Positions 20,387 to 28,684 of a stretch of 64,000 bases of DNA are shown piece by piece (position 1 is the first letter of the stretch; the number at the start of each line of letters is the position of its first letter). A program made the translations under genes and the position numbers. The DNA is from Collimonas sp. OK307. GTDB lineage: Bacteria > Pseudomonadota > Gammaproteobacteria > Burkholderiales > Burkholderiaceae_D. The notes beneath the pieces were generated by a model, which made no database searches, was not told the origin of the DNA, and saw only the letters and a program-made list of their open reading frames with translations. Location: NCBI RefSeq assembly GCF_900113705.1, contig NZ_FOQI01000001.1, forward strand, positions 310,001-374,000. The letters run 5' to 3'.

Positions 20387-22990
20387 TTACATTGTCGCTT
20401 TGAACACAATCTCACCATTGTTAACATTTATATGAATCGTGTCCTTGGGCCCGAACTTACCTTCGAGGATCAATTTGGATAACGGATTCTCGATCTGCTG
20501 CTGGATTGCTCGTTTCAATGGCCGGGCGCCATAGACCGGATCGAAACCTGCTTCCGCGATTTTCTGCAGAGCGCCTTCCGAAATGTCCATTCCCATATCC
20601 ATTTTTGCCAAACGCTGTTCGAGAATTTTCAGCTGGATCTTGGCGATCGCGCCGATATTCTTCTCATCCAAGGCATGGAACACCACGATTTCATCGATAC
20701 GGTTGATGAATTCAGGACGGAAATGGTTTCTCACTTCAGCCATCACTTCCTGCTTGACCGCTGCCGGATCCGCACCTTCCATCGCCTGGATCCGATGCGA
20801 ACCCAGGTTGGAGGTCATCACGATCACCGTATTCTTGAAATCGACGGTACGGCCCTGGCCATCGGTCATGCGGCCATCGTCCAGCACTTGCAGCAGCACG
20901 TTAAAAACATCCGGATGGGCTTTTTCGATTTCATCCAGCAAAATCACGCTGTACGGCTTGCGACGCACCAGTTCAGTCAGGTAACCGCCCTCTTCATAGC
21001 CTACATAACCCGGCGGCGCGCCGATCAGGCGGGCTACCGAATGCTTCTCCATGAACTCGCTCATGTCGATGCGGACCAAGGCATCTGTGCTGTCAAACAA
21101 GAAACCGGCCAGAGCCTTGCACAACTCGGTCTTACCAACACCGGTAGGGCCAAGGAACATGAACGAACCGTAAGGCCGGTCAGGATCGCTCAGGCCGGCG
21201 CGCGAACGGCGGATGGCGTCCGACACCGCAACAATCGCCTCATTCTGGCCAACCACGCGTTTATGCAGCTCGTCCTCCATCTTGATGAGTTTATCGCGTT
21301 CGCCCTGCATCATCTTGGCTACCGGAATGCCGGTAATGCGCGAAACGATCTCGGCAATTTCATCGGCGCCAACCTGGGTCCGGACCAGCTGCGGTTTGCC
21401 TTCCGGGTCAGGATGCTCGGCTGCCAGGGCATCCTGTTTGGATTGCGCCTCAAGCGCTTTCTCAAGCTCATTGAGTTTGCCGTACTTCAGCTCGGAAACC
21501 TTTTGCCAGTCGCTCTTGCGCGTCGCTTCGTCGATTTGCAAACGCAGCTTTTCAATTTCTTCTTTCAGATGCTGGCTGCCTTGGGCGCTGGCCTTTTCCG
21601 ATTTCCAGATTTCTTCCAGATCGGCATACTCACGCGACAACTTCTCGATTTCCTCTTCGATCAGGGCGAAGCGCTTTTGCGATGCCTCGTCTTTCTCGCG
21701 CCGCACGGCTTCACGCTCGATCTTGAGTTGAATCAGTCGACGATCAAGCTTGTCCATCACTTCCGGTTCGGAATCGATTTCAATCTTGATCTTGGCAGCT
21801 GCCTCATCGATCAGGTCGATAGCCTTATCCGGCAAGAAACGATCGGTAATGTAGCGATGCGACAACTCCGCCGCCGCAACAATCGCCGGATCGGTAATTT
21901 CAACGCCATGATGGACCTCGTATTTTTCCTGCAAGCCGCGCAAGATGGCGATGGTAGCTTCGACGCTAGGCTCGTCGACCAGGATCTTTTGGAAGCGCCG
22001 TTCCAGCGCCGCATCTTTTTCGATGTATTTGCGGTATTCATCCAGTGTGGTGGCGCCGACGCAATGCAGCTCGCCGCGCGCCAATGCTGGTTTCAGCATA
22101 TTACCGGCATCCATCGCGCCTTCAGCTTTGCCGGCGCCGACCATGGTGTGCAGCTCATCGATGAATACGATGGTCTGGCCTTCATCCTGGGCAATTTCCT
22201 TCAGCACGGCTTTCAGCCGCTCTTCGAATTCGCCGCGAAATTTGGCTCCCGCCAGCAACGACGCCATGTCCAGCGACAAGACGCGTTTCGATTTCAGACT
22301 GTCGGGGACTTCACCGTTGACAATCCGTTGCGCCAGTCCTTCCACGATCGCGGTCTTGCCAACCCCCGGTTCGCCAATCAGCACCGGATTATTCTTGCTG
22401 CGCCGTTGCAAAATCTGGATCGCCCGACGGATTTCATCATCGCGGCCGATCACCGGGTCGAGCTTGCCAATGCGGGCCCGCTCGGTCAGGTCGAGTGTGT
22501 ACTTTTTCAGTGCTTCGCGCTGTCCCTCGCCATCCTGCGAAGCAACATTGGCGCCGCCGCGCACGGCGGTAATCGCAGCTTCCAGCGCTTTGCGGGTCAG
22601 CCCGTTTTCGCGCGCAAGGCGCCCCGCATCCGATTTATCGTCAAGCAGCGCGAGCAACAGCATTTCGCTGGCAATGAATTCGTCGCCGCGTTTTTGTGCT
22701 TCCTTGTCGGCCAGATTCAGCAATGCCGACAGATCGCGACCGATCTGTACTTCGCCGCCATGGCCGGAGACTTTAGGCAAGCGCTCCAGCGCTGCTTTCA
22801 AGCCGGCGCCCAGCGCGGCGACATTGACGCCTGCGCGTTGCAGCAAGGAGGTGGCGCTGCCGTCATCCTGATTCAATAAAGCGATCAAGGCATGGACCGG
22901 CTCAATATACTGATTATCATTGCCGACAGCCTGACTCTGGCCATCGGCGATTGCTTCTTGCAACTTTGTGGTTAATTTATCGAAACGCAT
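20387..22990 (-). CDS. clpB: ClpB disaggregase (Hsp100)
   Basis: A 867-residue cytoplasmic AAA+ chaperone that, with DnaK, pulls proteins out of aggregates. Domain order: N-terminal Clp repeats (1-145), AAA-1 with Walker A GEPGVGKT at about 206, the long middle-domain coiled coil (about 410-525), and AAA-2 with [15 protein letters not shown] at about 605 and sensor region [11 protein letters not shown]. Length is close to E. coli ClpB (857). The ATG is preceded by GGAGG. A sigma-32 promoter lies 29 bases or more upstream (23019-23046) and a terminator follows the stop. Confidence 0.97.
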   Translation of the reverse strand: MRFDKLTTKLQEAIADGQSQAVGNDNQYIEPVHALIALLNQDDGSATSLLQRAGVNVAALGAGLKAALERLPKVSGHGGEVQIGRDLSALLNLADKEAQKRGDEFIASEMLLLALLDDKSDAGRLARENGLTRKALEAAITAVRGGANVASQDGEGQREALKKYTLDLTERARIGKLDPVIGRDDEIRRAIQILQRRSKNNPVLIGEPGVGKTAIVEGLAQRIVNGEVPDSLKSKRVLSLDMASLLAGAKFRGEFEERLKAVLKEIAQDEGQTIVFIDELHTMVGAGKAEGAMDAGNMLKPALARGELHCVGATTLDEYRKYIEKDAALERRFQKILVDEPSVEATIAILRGLQEKYEVHHGVEITDPAIVAAAELSHRYITDRFLPDKAIDLIDEAAAKIKIEIDSEPEVMDKLDRRLIQLKIEREAVRREKDEASQKRFALIEEEIEKLSREYADLEEIWKSEKASAQGSQHLKEEIEKLRLQIDEATRKSDWQKVSELKYGKLNELEKALEAQSKQDALAAEHPDPEGKPQLVRTQVGADEIAEIVSRITGIPVAKMMQGERDKLIKMEDELHKRVVGQNEAIVAVSDAIRRSRAGLSDPDRPYGSFMFLGPTGVGKTELCKALAGFLFDSTDALVRIDMSEFMEKHSVARLIGAPPGYVGYEEGGYLTELVRRKPYSVILLDEIEKAHPDVFNVLLQVLDDGRMTDGQGRTVDFKNTVIVMTSNLGSHRIQAMEGADPAAVKQEVMAEVRNHFRPEFINRIDEIVVFHALDEKNIGAIAKIQLKILEQRLAKMDMGMDISEGALQKIAEAGFDPVYGARPLKRAIQQQIENPLSKLILEGKFGPKDTIHINVNNGEIVFKATM

Positions 22991-23018
22991 GGTTCCTCCA
23001 AAATATCTAATGGATAGA

Positions 23019-23046
23019 AAATTGGGACGGGCCGCCGTATTTCAAG
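23019..23046 (-). promoter_or_regulatory. Sigma-32 heat-shock promoter of clpB
   Basis: On the minus strand CTTGAAA (23046-23040), 13 bases, then CCCAATTT (23026-23019). This matches the sigma-32 pattern CTTGAAA-N11 to 15-CCCATNT. The leader to the ATG at 22990 is about 25 bases. Confidence 0.7.
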
Positions 23047-23113
23047 CGCCAACGGAGAAACAGCTAAAACCAGATAAACAAGTAGAAAGTAAGTAGAACA
23101 GTAAGCAGGCAAG

Positions 23114-23488
23114 TTAAAAAGTGACAGCGCGATAGGTCGCGAACCCGGCAATACACAAGAGAATCGAACCGCAGAGATGCAGGAGCGTATGTCCAAGAAA
23201 CCAACCATACTCGCCCTGCTGCAACAACACCATCGATTCAGCGGAAAAAGTGGAGAAAGTAGTCAAACCGCCAAGAAATCCGGTAATCACCAGCAGCCGC
23301 CATTCGACAGGCAGCAATGGGTGCGCCTCAAAAAAACCGACTGCCAGCCCTGCCAGGTAGCCGCCGGCCAGATTGACCAGCAAGGTACCCAACGGCAGCT
23401 GGTTCTGATATGCCCCCAGCAAGGCAGTTGCGCCCCAGCGTAGCCAGGCGCCTAACACGGCGCCGATACCCACCGCCAGCCAGCTCAC
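23114..23488 (-). CDS. crcB: CrcB/Fluc fluoride channel
   Basis: A 124-residue inner-membrane fluoride-export channel that works as an antiparallel dimer. Four hydrophobic helices are visible, with the family signature GFLGGLTTFSTFSAE at about residues 71-85 and an N-terminal GAVLGAWLRW. The start is GTG at 23488, overlapping the moaE TGA (GTGA), so translation is coupled. No fluoride riboswitch could fit in front of it because moaE occupies that space. Confidence 0.93.
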   Translation of the reverse strand: MSWLAVGIGAVLGAWLRWGATALLGAYQNQLPLGTLLVNLAGGYLAGLAVGFFEAHPLLPVEWRLLVITGFLGGLTTFSTFSAESMVLLQQGEYGWFLGHTLLHLCGSILLCIAGFATYRAVTF

Positions 23489-23982
23489 TTTTTACTTTCG
23501 CGCATGGGCAGCGGCAGCGCATCCTGTTCGTCCAGTTCCCATTTGGCCAATGCTTCGTCGTCGGTGCTACGGGCGTCGACCCAGCGCGCGCCTTGGTCCG
23601 TGTGTTCTTTTTTCCAGAACGGTGCTTCGGTTTTCAGGTAGTCGATAATGTATTCGCAGGCGGCAAAGGCGTCGCCGCGATGCGCTGAACTCACCGCCAC
23701 CAGCACGATCTGGTCGAGCGGCAGCAAGGGGCCGATACGGTGTATCACCAGGGCATCGAAGATATCCCAGCGCTGTTTGGCCTGGTCGACAATCGCGGCC
23801 AAGGCCTTCTCGGTCATGCCGGGATAATGTTCCAGCTCCATCTGCGCGACGCTACTGCCGTCGTTCAAATCGCGCACGGTACCGAGGAAGCTGACTACGG
23901 CGCCGATTTTGGGATTGGATAGCCGCAGTTGCGCAAGCTCGGCGGCGAAATCGAAATCCTCTGTCTGAACACGGATGGGCAT
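23485..23982 (-). CDS. moaE: MoaE, molybdopterin synthase large (catalytic) subunit
   Basis: A 165-residue catalytic subunit of molybdopterin synthase. It inserts sulfur from the MoaD thiocarboxylate into precursor Z to make molybdopterin. The family core is visible: LEHYPGMTEKALAAI at about residues 48-62, HRIGPLLPLDQIV, SSAHRGDAFAACEYIIDYLK, then PFWKKE with the active-site lysines. The end (KWELDEQDALPLPMRESKK) is a short extra tail. The ATG at 23982 follows GAGG; an in-frame TTG two codons upstream is less likely. It follows moaD and overlaps crcB. Confidence 0.94.
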   Translation of the reverse strand: MPIRVQTEDFDFAAELAQLRLSNPKIGAVVSFLGTVRDLNDGSSVAQMELEHYPGMTEKALAAIVDQAKQRWDIFDALVIHRIGPLLPLDQIVLVAVSSAHRGDAFAACEYIIDYLKTEAPFWKKEHTDQGARWVDARSTDDEALAKWELDEQDALPLPMRESKK

Positions 23983-24029
23983 AGTCAAGACCTCATGGGC
24001 AGCAACAAACCAATGTCAGCCGCCGGTAG

Positions 24030-24287
24030 TTAGCCACCGGTAACCGGCGGGAAGAATGCTACTTCGCCGCCATCAGCCAGGGCGGCATCGGCGCCGACCA
24101 GCTCCTGATTGAATGCCATGCGCAAGGCTCGGCCATCCGCCAGCGCCTCAGCCCAGACAGGGCCGCGCGCGCGCAAGAAAATGCGCAGCTCGCCAACGGT
24201 GGCAATCGAAGCCGGCAACTCCAGTGTCTCCTGAGACACATCAAGCGCCTCACGGAGGCTGGCAAAAAAGCGCAGCTGGATTTTCAT
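24030..24287 (-). CDS. moaD: MoaD, molybdopterin synthase sulfur carrier
   Basis: A 85-residue ubiquitin-like sulfur carrier. It ends in Gly-Gly (PPVTGG), the residues that are adenylated and thiocarboxylated by MoeB before sulfur transfer in MoaE. The start MKIQLRFFASLREALDV is typical. The in-frame ATG at 24308 would add seven residues unlike the family. No moeB gene is in the window. It lies 47 bases before moaE and 63 bases after moeA. Confidence 0.92.
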   Translation of the reverse strand: MKIQLRFFASLREALDVSQETLELPASIATVGELRIFLRARGPVWAEALADGRALRMAFNQELVGADAALADGGEVAFFPPVTGG

Positions 24288-24350
24288 TACATTCTCTTTT
24301 TCGATCAATTACAAGGTTGTTCGTTTTGACGATTACGATTGCGATTACTT

Positions 24351-25592
24351 TTACTGCAGTAGAGCAGAAAACGGCAAGAAACGCAGCAAGTCGCCCCTGG
24401 CAATGGTTGTTCCAGCCGGATTATCGACCAGGCCGTCACCCCACACGGCTGATGTCAGCACGCCCGAGCCTTGGTGCGGGAATAAATCGAGGCCGCCGGC
24501 GGCGTTGATTTTTACGCGCAGGAACTCCTGGCGGCGATCAGCCTTGGGCCAATCGAAATCGGCGCGCATGGAGATCGCCTGTGGCGCCAATCCAGCCGCC
24601 GCCACGCCTTGCTGATGCAAAATGAAGGGTCGCACAAAAATCAGGAAGGTCACAAAACTGGAGACCGGATTGCCGGGCAAGCCGATAAAGAAAGCGGTGT
24701 CGCCGGCGGCGCGGCGGACTTCGCCGAAGGCCAGTGGTTTGCCAGGCTTCATGGCGATTTGCCACATGTTCAAACGCCCTTCCGCTTCGACCGCCGGCTT
24801 GACGTGATCTTCTTCGCCGACCGATACGCCGCCGGAAGTAAGAATCAGGTCGTGCTCCTGGGCTGCCACACGGAGCGCCTCGCGGGTCGCCTCACGATTA
24901 TCCGGCACGATGCCGTAATCGCTGATTTCACAACCGAGGTTTTCCAGCAGGCCGCGCAATACGAATCGGTTCGAGTTGTAAATGGCGCCCGGCTTCAACG
25001 GCTGGCCGGGCATGGTCAGTTCATCGCCGGTGAAAAACATCGCCACCCGCAATTTACGCACCACCGGCACGGTTTCCAGGCCAACCGATGCCGCCAGGCC
25101 GAGATGCTGCGGCCGCAACCGCGTGCCGGCCGGCAAGATCACGCTGCCGCTGCGGATATCCTCGCCGGCGCGACGTACCCATTCACCGGAAGCTGGCGTA
25201 TGTTTGATCACCACGGCATCGCCGTCGGCGTCGCACATTTCCTGCATCACAACGGCATCCGCACCCTCAGGGATCATGGCGCCGGTAAAAATCCGGGCAG
25301 CGGTGCCCGCCTGCAACGGCGCACCGACATGTCCGGCCGGGATCCGTTGCGACACTTGCAGTCTGGCAGCACCGCTGGCGCAATCCGCAGCGCGTACGGC
25401 ATAACCGTCCATCTGCGTATTGTCTGCCGGTGGCACGTTGAGTTGGGAAGTCTGGGCGCTTGCCAGTATCCGGCCATTGGCGGCCAGCGTCGGCATCTGT
25501 TCGATGACAGCGCTGTCGACCAGCGGACGCGGCGCGGCCAACAATACGTCGAGGGCTTCAGCCACGGACAACATAGGTGGTTTTTGCATCAT
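24351..25592 (-). CDS. moeA: MoeA, molybdopterin molybdotransferase
   Basis: A 413-residue enzyme that inserts molybdate into adenylylated molybdopterin. Family motifs are present in order: SQLNVPPADNTQMDGYAV near residue 52 (shown as PPADNTQMDGYAV), EGADAVVMQE, GDELTMPGQPL, the MoCF-type TSGGVSVGEEDHV at about 256, and GLPGNPVSSFVTF at about 305. Length matches E. coli MoeA (411). It begins 21 bases after the thrC stop, so thrC-moeA-moaD-moaE-crcB can be one transcript. Confidence 0.95.
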   Translation of the reverse strand: MMQKPPMLSVAEALDVLLAAPRPLVDSAVIEQMPTLAANGRILASAQTSQLNVPPADNTQMDGYAVRAADCASGAARLQVSQRIPAGHVGAPLQAGTAARIFTGAMIPEGADAVVMQEMCDADGDAVVIKHTPASGEWVRRAGEDIRSGSVILPAGTRLRPQHLGLAASVGLETVPVVRKLRVAMFFTGDELTMPGQPLKPGAIYNSNRFVLRGLLENLGCEISDYGIVPDNREATREALRVAAQEHDLILTSGGVSVGEEDHVKPAVEAEGRLNMWQIAMKPGKPLAFGEVRRAAGDTAFFIGLPGNPVSSFVTFLIFVRPFILHQQGVAAAGLAPQAISMRADFDWPKADRRQEFLRVKINAAGGLDLFPHQGSGVLTSAVWGDGLVDNPAGTTIARGDLLRFLPFSALLQ

Positions 25593-25613
25593 CTGATTCT
25601 GATCGCAGCCGGC

Positions 25614-27074
25614 TTACAGACCGGTATGGCCGGCTATGAAAGCCTTGACCTGCGCCACGTCGACCGCCATCACTTCAAAGCGCTGCGGCAGTGCTTCTAT
25701 GTTTTCAAAGCCGGCTGGCCGCTCGGCATCACGTCCCAGCGCTTCGCGGATGGTCTCGTTGAACTTGGCCGGCAAGGCGGTTTCCAGCACGATCATCGGT
25801 ACGCCCGGGGTCGCGTATTCGCGCGCCACCTTGACGCCATCGGCGGTATGCGTGTCAATCGTGACGCCGTAACGCTGTTCGATATCGCGGATGGTGTCCA
25901 GTCGGTCCTGGTGAGTCGATTTGCCGGACTGGAAGCCGAACTGACCGATCTTGGCAAACTCGTCGCCATCGCTGCCGGGGCCGCCCGCCAGGTTGAAGCC
26001 ACCTTCGGTTTCCACCTTATGGAACAACGCGCGCACGCGTTCGCTGTCGCCATCCAGCAAATCGTGGATGAAACGCTCGAAATTCGAGGCTTTGCTAATG
26101 TCCATGCTGGGGCTGCTGGTGTGGTAAGTCTCGGCCGATTTGCGCACACGGTAGATACCGGTGCGGAAAAACTCGTCGAGCACGTCGTTCTCGTTGGTGG
26201 CCGCCACCAGCTTATCGATCGGCAAGCCCATCATGCGGGCGATATGGCCGGCGCAGATATTGCCGAAATTACCTGAAGGAACCGTGAACGATACTTTTTG
26301 ATCGTTGTTGGTGGTCGCGCTCAGATAGCCACGGAAGTAATACACCACTTGCGCCACGACACGCGCCCAGTTGATCGAATTGACGGTGCCGATTTTCTGG
26401 CTGGCCTTGAACGCATGGTCGTTGGATACCGCCTTGACCATATCCTGGCAATCGTCAAATACCCCTTCGACCGCGATGTTGAAAATATTCGGGTCTTGCA
26501 GGCTGAACATTTGCGCAGTCTGGAACGCGCTCATTTTCTTGTGCGGCGACAGCATGAATACGCGGATGCCCTTTTTACCGCGCATCGCATACTCCGCTGC
26601 GCTGCCGGTATCGCCGGACGTGGCGCCGAAAATGTTCAGCTTGGCGTCGTTCTTGGCCAGCGTGTATTCGAACAGGTTACCCAGCAATTGCATCGCCATA
26701 TCCTTGAAGGCGAGCGTCGGGCCGTTTGACAATGCCTGCAGCAGCAGCTTGCTGCCGTCTTTTTCTTCCAGCAGACGCAAAGGCGTGATCTGGCTGGCAT
26801 CTTCGCCCGTCCGCGCATTACGGTAAACCTCGGCGCTGTAGGTCTTGTGCGTCAGTGCCTTCAAATCGGCCGCAGGCACATCGGTCGCAAACTTCTTCAA
26901 CACTTCAAACGCCAGGTCGGCGTACGACAAGCTACGCCACAGATCCAGCTCGGCGCCGGTGACTTGCGGATATGTCTCTGGCAGGTACAAACCACCATCC
27001 GGAGCCAGGCCGCCTAACAGAATTTCGGAAAAATTTTGGGCGGCTGCGTGGCCGCGAGTCGAAACATAATGCAT
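25614..27074 (-). CDS. thrC: Threonine synthase
   Basis: A 486-residue pyridoxal-phosphate enzyme that converts O-phosphohomoserine to threonine, the last step of the pathway. The start MHYVSTRGHAA is typical, the PLP lysine lies in TLAFKDMAMQLLGNL at about residue 124, and GATSGDTGSAAEY and SGNFGNICAG bind substrate and phosphate. Length fits the long (E. coli/yeast-like) class. The hom gene that often precedes it is not here; a DUF2164 gene lies upstream on the same strand. Confidence 0.96.
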   Translation of the reverse strand: MHYVSTRGHAAAQNFSEILLGGLAPDGGLYLPETYPQVTGAELDLWRSLSYADLAFEVLKKFATDVPAADLKALTHKTYSAEVYRNARTGEDASQITPLRLLEEKDGSKLLLQALSNGPTLAFKDMAMQLLGNLFEYTLAKNDAKLNIFGATSGDTGSAAEYAMRGKKGIRVFMLSPHKKMSAFQTAQMFSLQDPNIFNIAVEGVFDDCQDMVKAVSNDHAFKASQKIGTVNSINWARVVAQVVYYFRGYLSATTNNDQKVSFTVPSGNFGNICAGHIARMMGLPIDKLVAATNENDVLDEFFRTGIYRVRKSAETYHTSSPSMDISKASNFERFIHDLLDGDSERVRALFHKVETEGGFNLAGGPGSDGDEFAKIGQFGFQSGKSTHQDRLDTIRDIEQRYGVTIDTHTADGVKVAREYATPGVPMIVLETALPAKFNETIREALGRDAERPAGFENIEALPQRFEVMAVDVAQVKAFIAGHTGL

Positions 27075-27212
27075 ATTGTGGGTGGCGTTGTGTAAAGTTG
27101 CAGATAAGGATTAAGTCAGGATAGAGCCAGGATAGAACCGTCTGCTTGCATTATAGCGTCCGTAACCATGCCGCTGTCAGCTTTGGATACGTGCAGCAGA
27201 CCCTGGCCGGGC

Positions 27213-27467
27213 TTATTTTTTCTTCTTCCAGTAATCCTCGGTCTCGGCGTAGCACTCGACCGTCAGATCCGAGACTTTCGCCTCCATGTGCGCCTGCGCG
27301 TCGGCAATCGCCTGGTTATAAATGCCGGGGCCGATCACGCGCAAACAGAAATCGAGCAGCATGCCCGCTTTCAGATCGCCGATCGGCTCTTCCATGTTTT
27401 CCTTGAAATAGCGCTGAATCGATCCGATCAGATCTTTCTGCTCGTTTTGCTGTAATTTGATCGCCAC
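27213..27467 (-). CDS. DUF2164 family protein
   Basis: A 84-residue cytoplasmic protein of the uncharacterised DUF2164 family: IGSIQRYFKENMEEPIGDLKAGMLLDF (given here as IGSIQRYFKEN and IGDLKAGMLLDF) and IGPGIYNQAIADAQ. It has a Lys-rich end. The start is GTG at 27467, with AAGGAAA before it. No function is known. It is divergent from gmk across a 230-base gap. Confidence 0.8.
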   Translation of the reverse strand: MAIKLQQNEQKDLIGSIQRYFKENMEEPIGDLKAGMLLDFCLRVIGPGIYNQAIADAQAHMEAKVSDLTVECYAETEDYWKKKK

Positions 27468-27697
27468 GTGGATTTCCTTATCGTTTTTACATCATTGAAG
27501 CGAGCACGCAATACGCCCTCTTTTTTGAAAACCCATAAATGTACACCATGCCCGGGCAGCCGTTATCACACCACCAATATGATAGATACAAATCCGCACT
27601 GCAGCCTTATTGCCGCGCTGATACAATGTCACTCTTATTTTCTGGCATGAATTCAGGTATGTTAAATGCTTGAAAGATTGCACACTACACAATTGTC

Positions 27698-28390
27698 ATG
27701 ACACCTCCACTTCTCCCTAGCTCGCCAATTGAACCTGTTTCGGCAATGCCGGACGAACATCCCATGTCGGGCAGCCTGTTCATGGTGGTAGCACCTTCCG
27801 GCGCCGGCAAATCGACGCTGGTGAATGCCTTGCTGGCACAGGAAAAAGCCATCAAACTGTCGATTTCCTACACAACGCGGCCACCACGCCCGAGTGAACA
27901 GGACGGACGCGAGTATCATTTCACTACGGTTGAAGACTTCCGTACGCGTCACAAACAGGGCGAATTCCTGGAATGGGCCGAAGTCCATACCAATTATTAC
28001 GGCACTTCGCGCCTGGCGATTGCCGAGCAAATGCAATCCGGCACCGACGTCTTGCTGGAAATCGACTGGCAAGGCGCGCAGCAAGTGAAGAAGCAATTTC
28101 CGCACGCAGTCGGCATTTTCATCCTGCCGCCATCGATTGCAGCCTTGGAAGATCGCTTGAAAAAGCGCGGTCAGGACGAGCCGCAGGTCATTACGCGGCG
28201 AATTCTTGCGGCCGGCGGTGAAATCGCCCACGCCCCCGAGTTTGAATATGTTATTATTAATCAAGAGTTTGCAACTGCTCTGTCGGAATTAACAGCGATC
28301 GTCAAGGCTACCCGCTGCCGCTTTTCACAGCAGGCGGTGCGCAACGCGTCTTTGTTTGCCCAGTTGGGCATCCACGCCAATTTAAGTTAG
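27698..28390 (+). CDS. gmk: Guanylate kinase
   Basis: A 230-residue enzyme that phosphorylates GMP to GDP with ATP. The P-loop [12 protein letters not shown] is at about residue 30, the GMP-binding region [19 protein letters not shown] at about 56-74, and the lid region [17 protein letters not shown] at about 150. The usual family start corresponds to the in-frame ATG at 27764 ([13 protein letters not shown]), which would give 208 residues like E. coli Gmk (207). Neither start has a clear ribosome site, so the N-terminal 22 residues are uncertain. It is followed by rpoZ and spoT. Confidence 0.95.
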   Translation: MTPPLLPSSPIEPVSAMPDEHPMSGSLFMVVAPSGAGKSTLVNALLAQEKAIKLSISYTTRPPRPSEQDGREYHFTTVEDFRTRHKQGEFLEWAEVHTNYYGTSRLAIAEQMQSGTDVLLEIDWQGAQQVKKQFPHAVGIFILPPSIAALEDRLKKRGQDEPQVITRRILAAGGEIAHAPEFEYVIINQEFATALSELTAIVKATRCRFSQQAVRNASLFAQLGIHANLS

Positions 28391-28444
28391 TATCGAATCA
28401 ATAACTGGTATCAACACCTAGCAACACCGTTTTCCGGAGAATAT

Positions 28445-28648
28445 ATGGCCCGCATCACCATCGAAGATTGTTTGAAACAAATCCCTAACCGTTTTCAGTT
28501 GACGTTGTCCGCGACTTATCGCGCGCGCCAGTTATTGCAAGGCCACACTGCAAAAATCGACGCAAAAGACAAGCCAACCGTGATTGCACTGCGCGAAATC
28601 GCTGCGGGCAAGATCGGCATCGAAATGCTGAAAAAGGTACCTGGCTAA
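28445..28648 (+). CDS. rpoZ: RNA polymerase omega subunit
   Basis: A 67-residue omega subunit that helps assemble RNA polymerase and takes part in the ppGpp response. [10 protein letters not shown] at the start, [16 protein letters not shown], and [16 protein letters not shown] are all family features. Length is on the short side, as in other betaproteobacteria (E. coli 91). It is preceded by CCGGAG and lies between gmk and spoT, a common bacterial order. Confidence 0.97.
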   Translation: MARITIEDCLKQIPNRFQLTLSATYRARQLLQGHTAKIDAKDKPTVIALREIAAGKIGIEMLKKVPG

Positions 28649-28684
28649 CATTAGTAAAACTCATGCGGCTGATAGCTACCCAGT

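Noticed and set aside
20675-22879. A 734-residue open frame opposite clpB
   Set aside because: It is an antisense shadow of a GC-rich conserved gene; its translation resembles no protein and clpB is certain.
22972-23208. A 78-residue open frame between clpB and crcB
   Set aside because: It covers the clpB promoter and overlaps crcB in another frame, with no start site or family features.
23489-23600. A fluoride riboswitch before crcB
   Set aside because: The region is the end of moaE and its codons are conserved; no riboswitch fold was seen.
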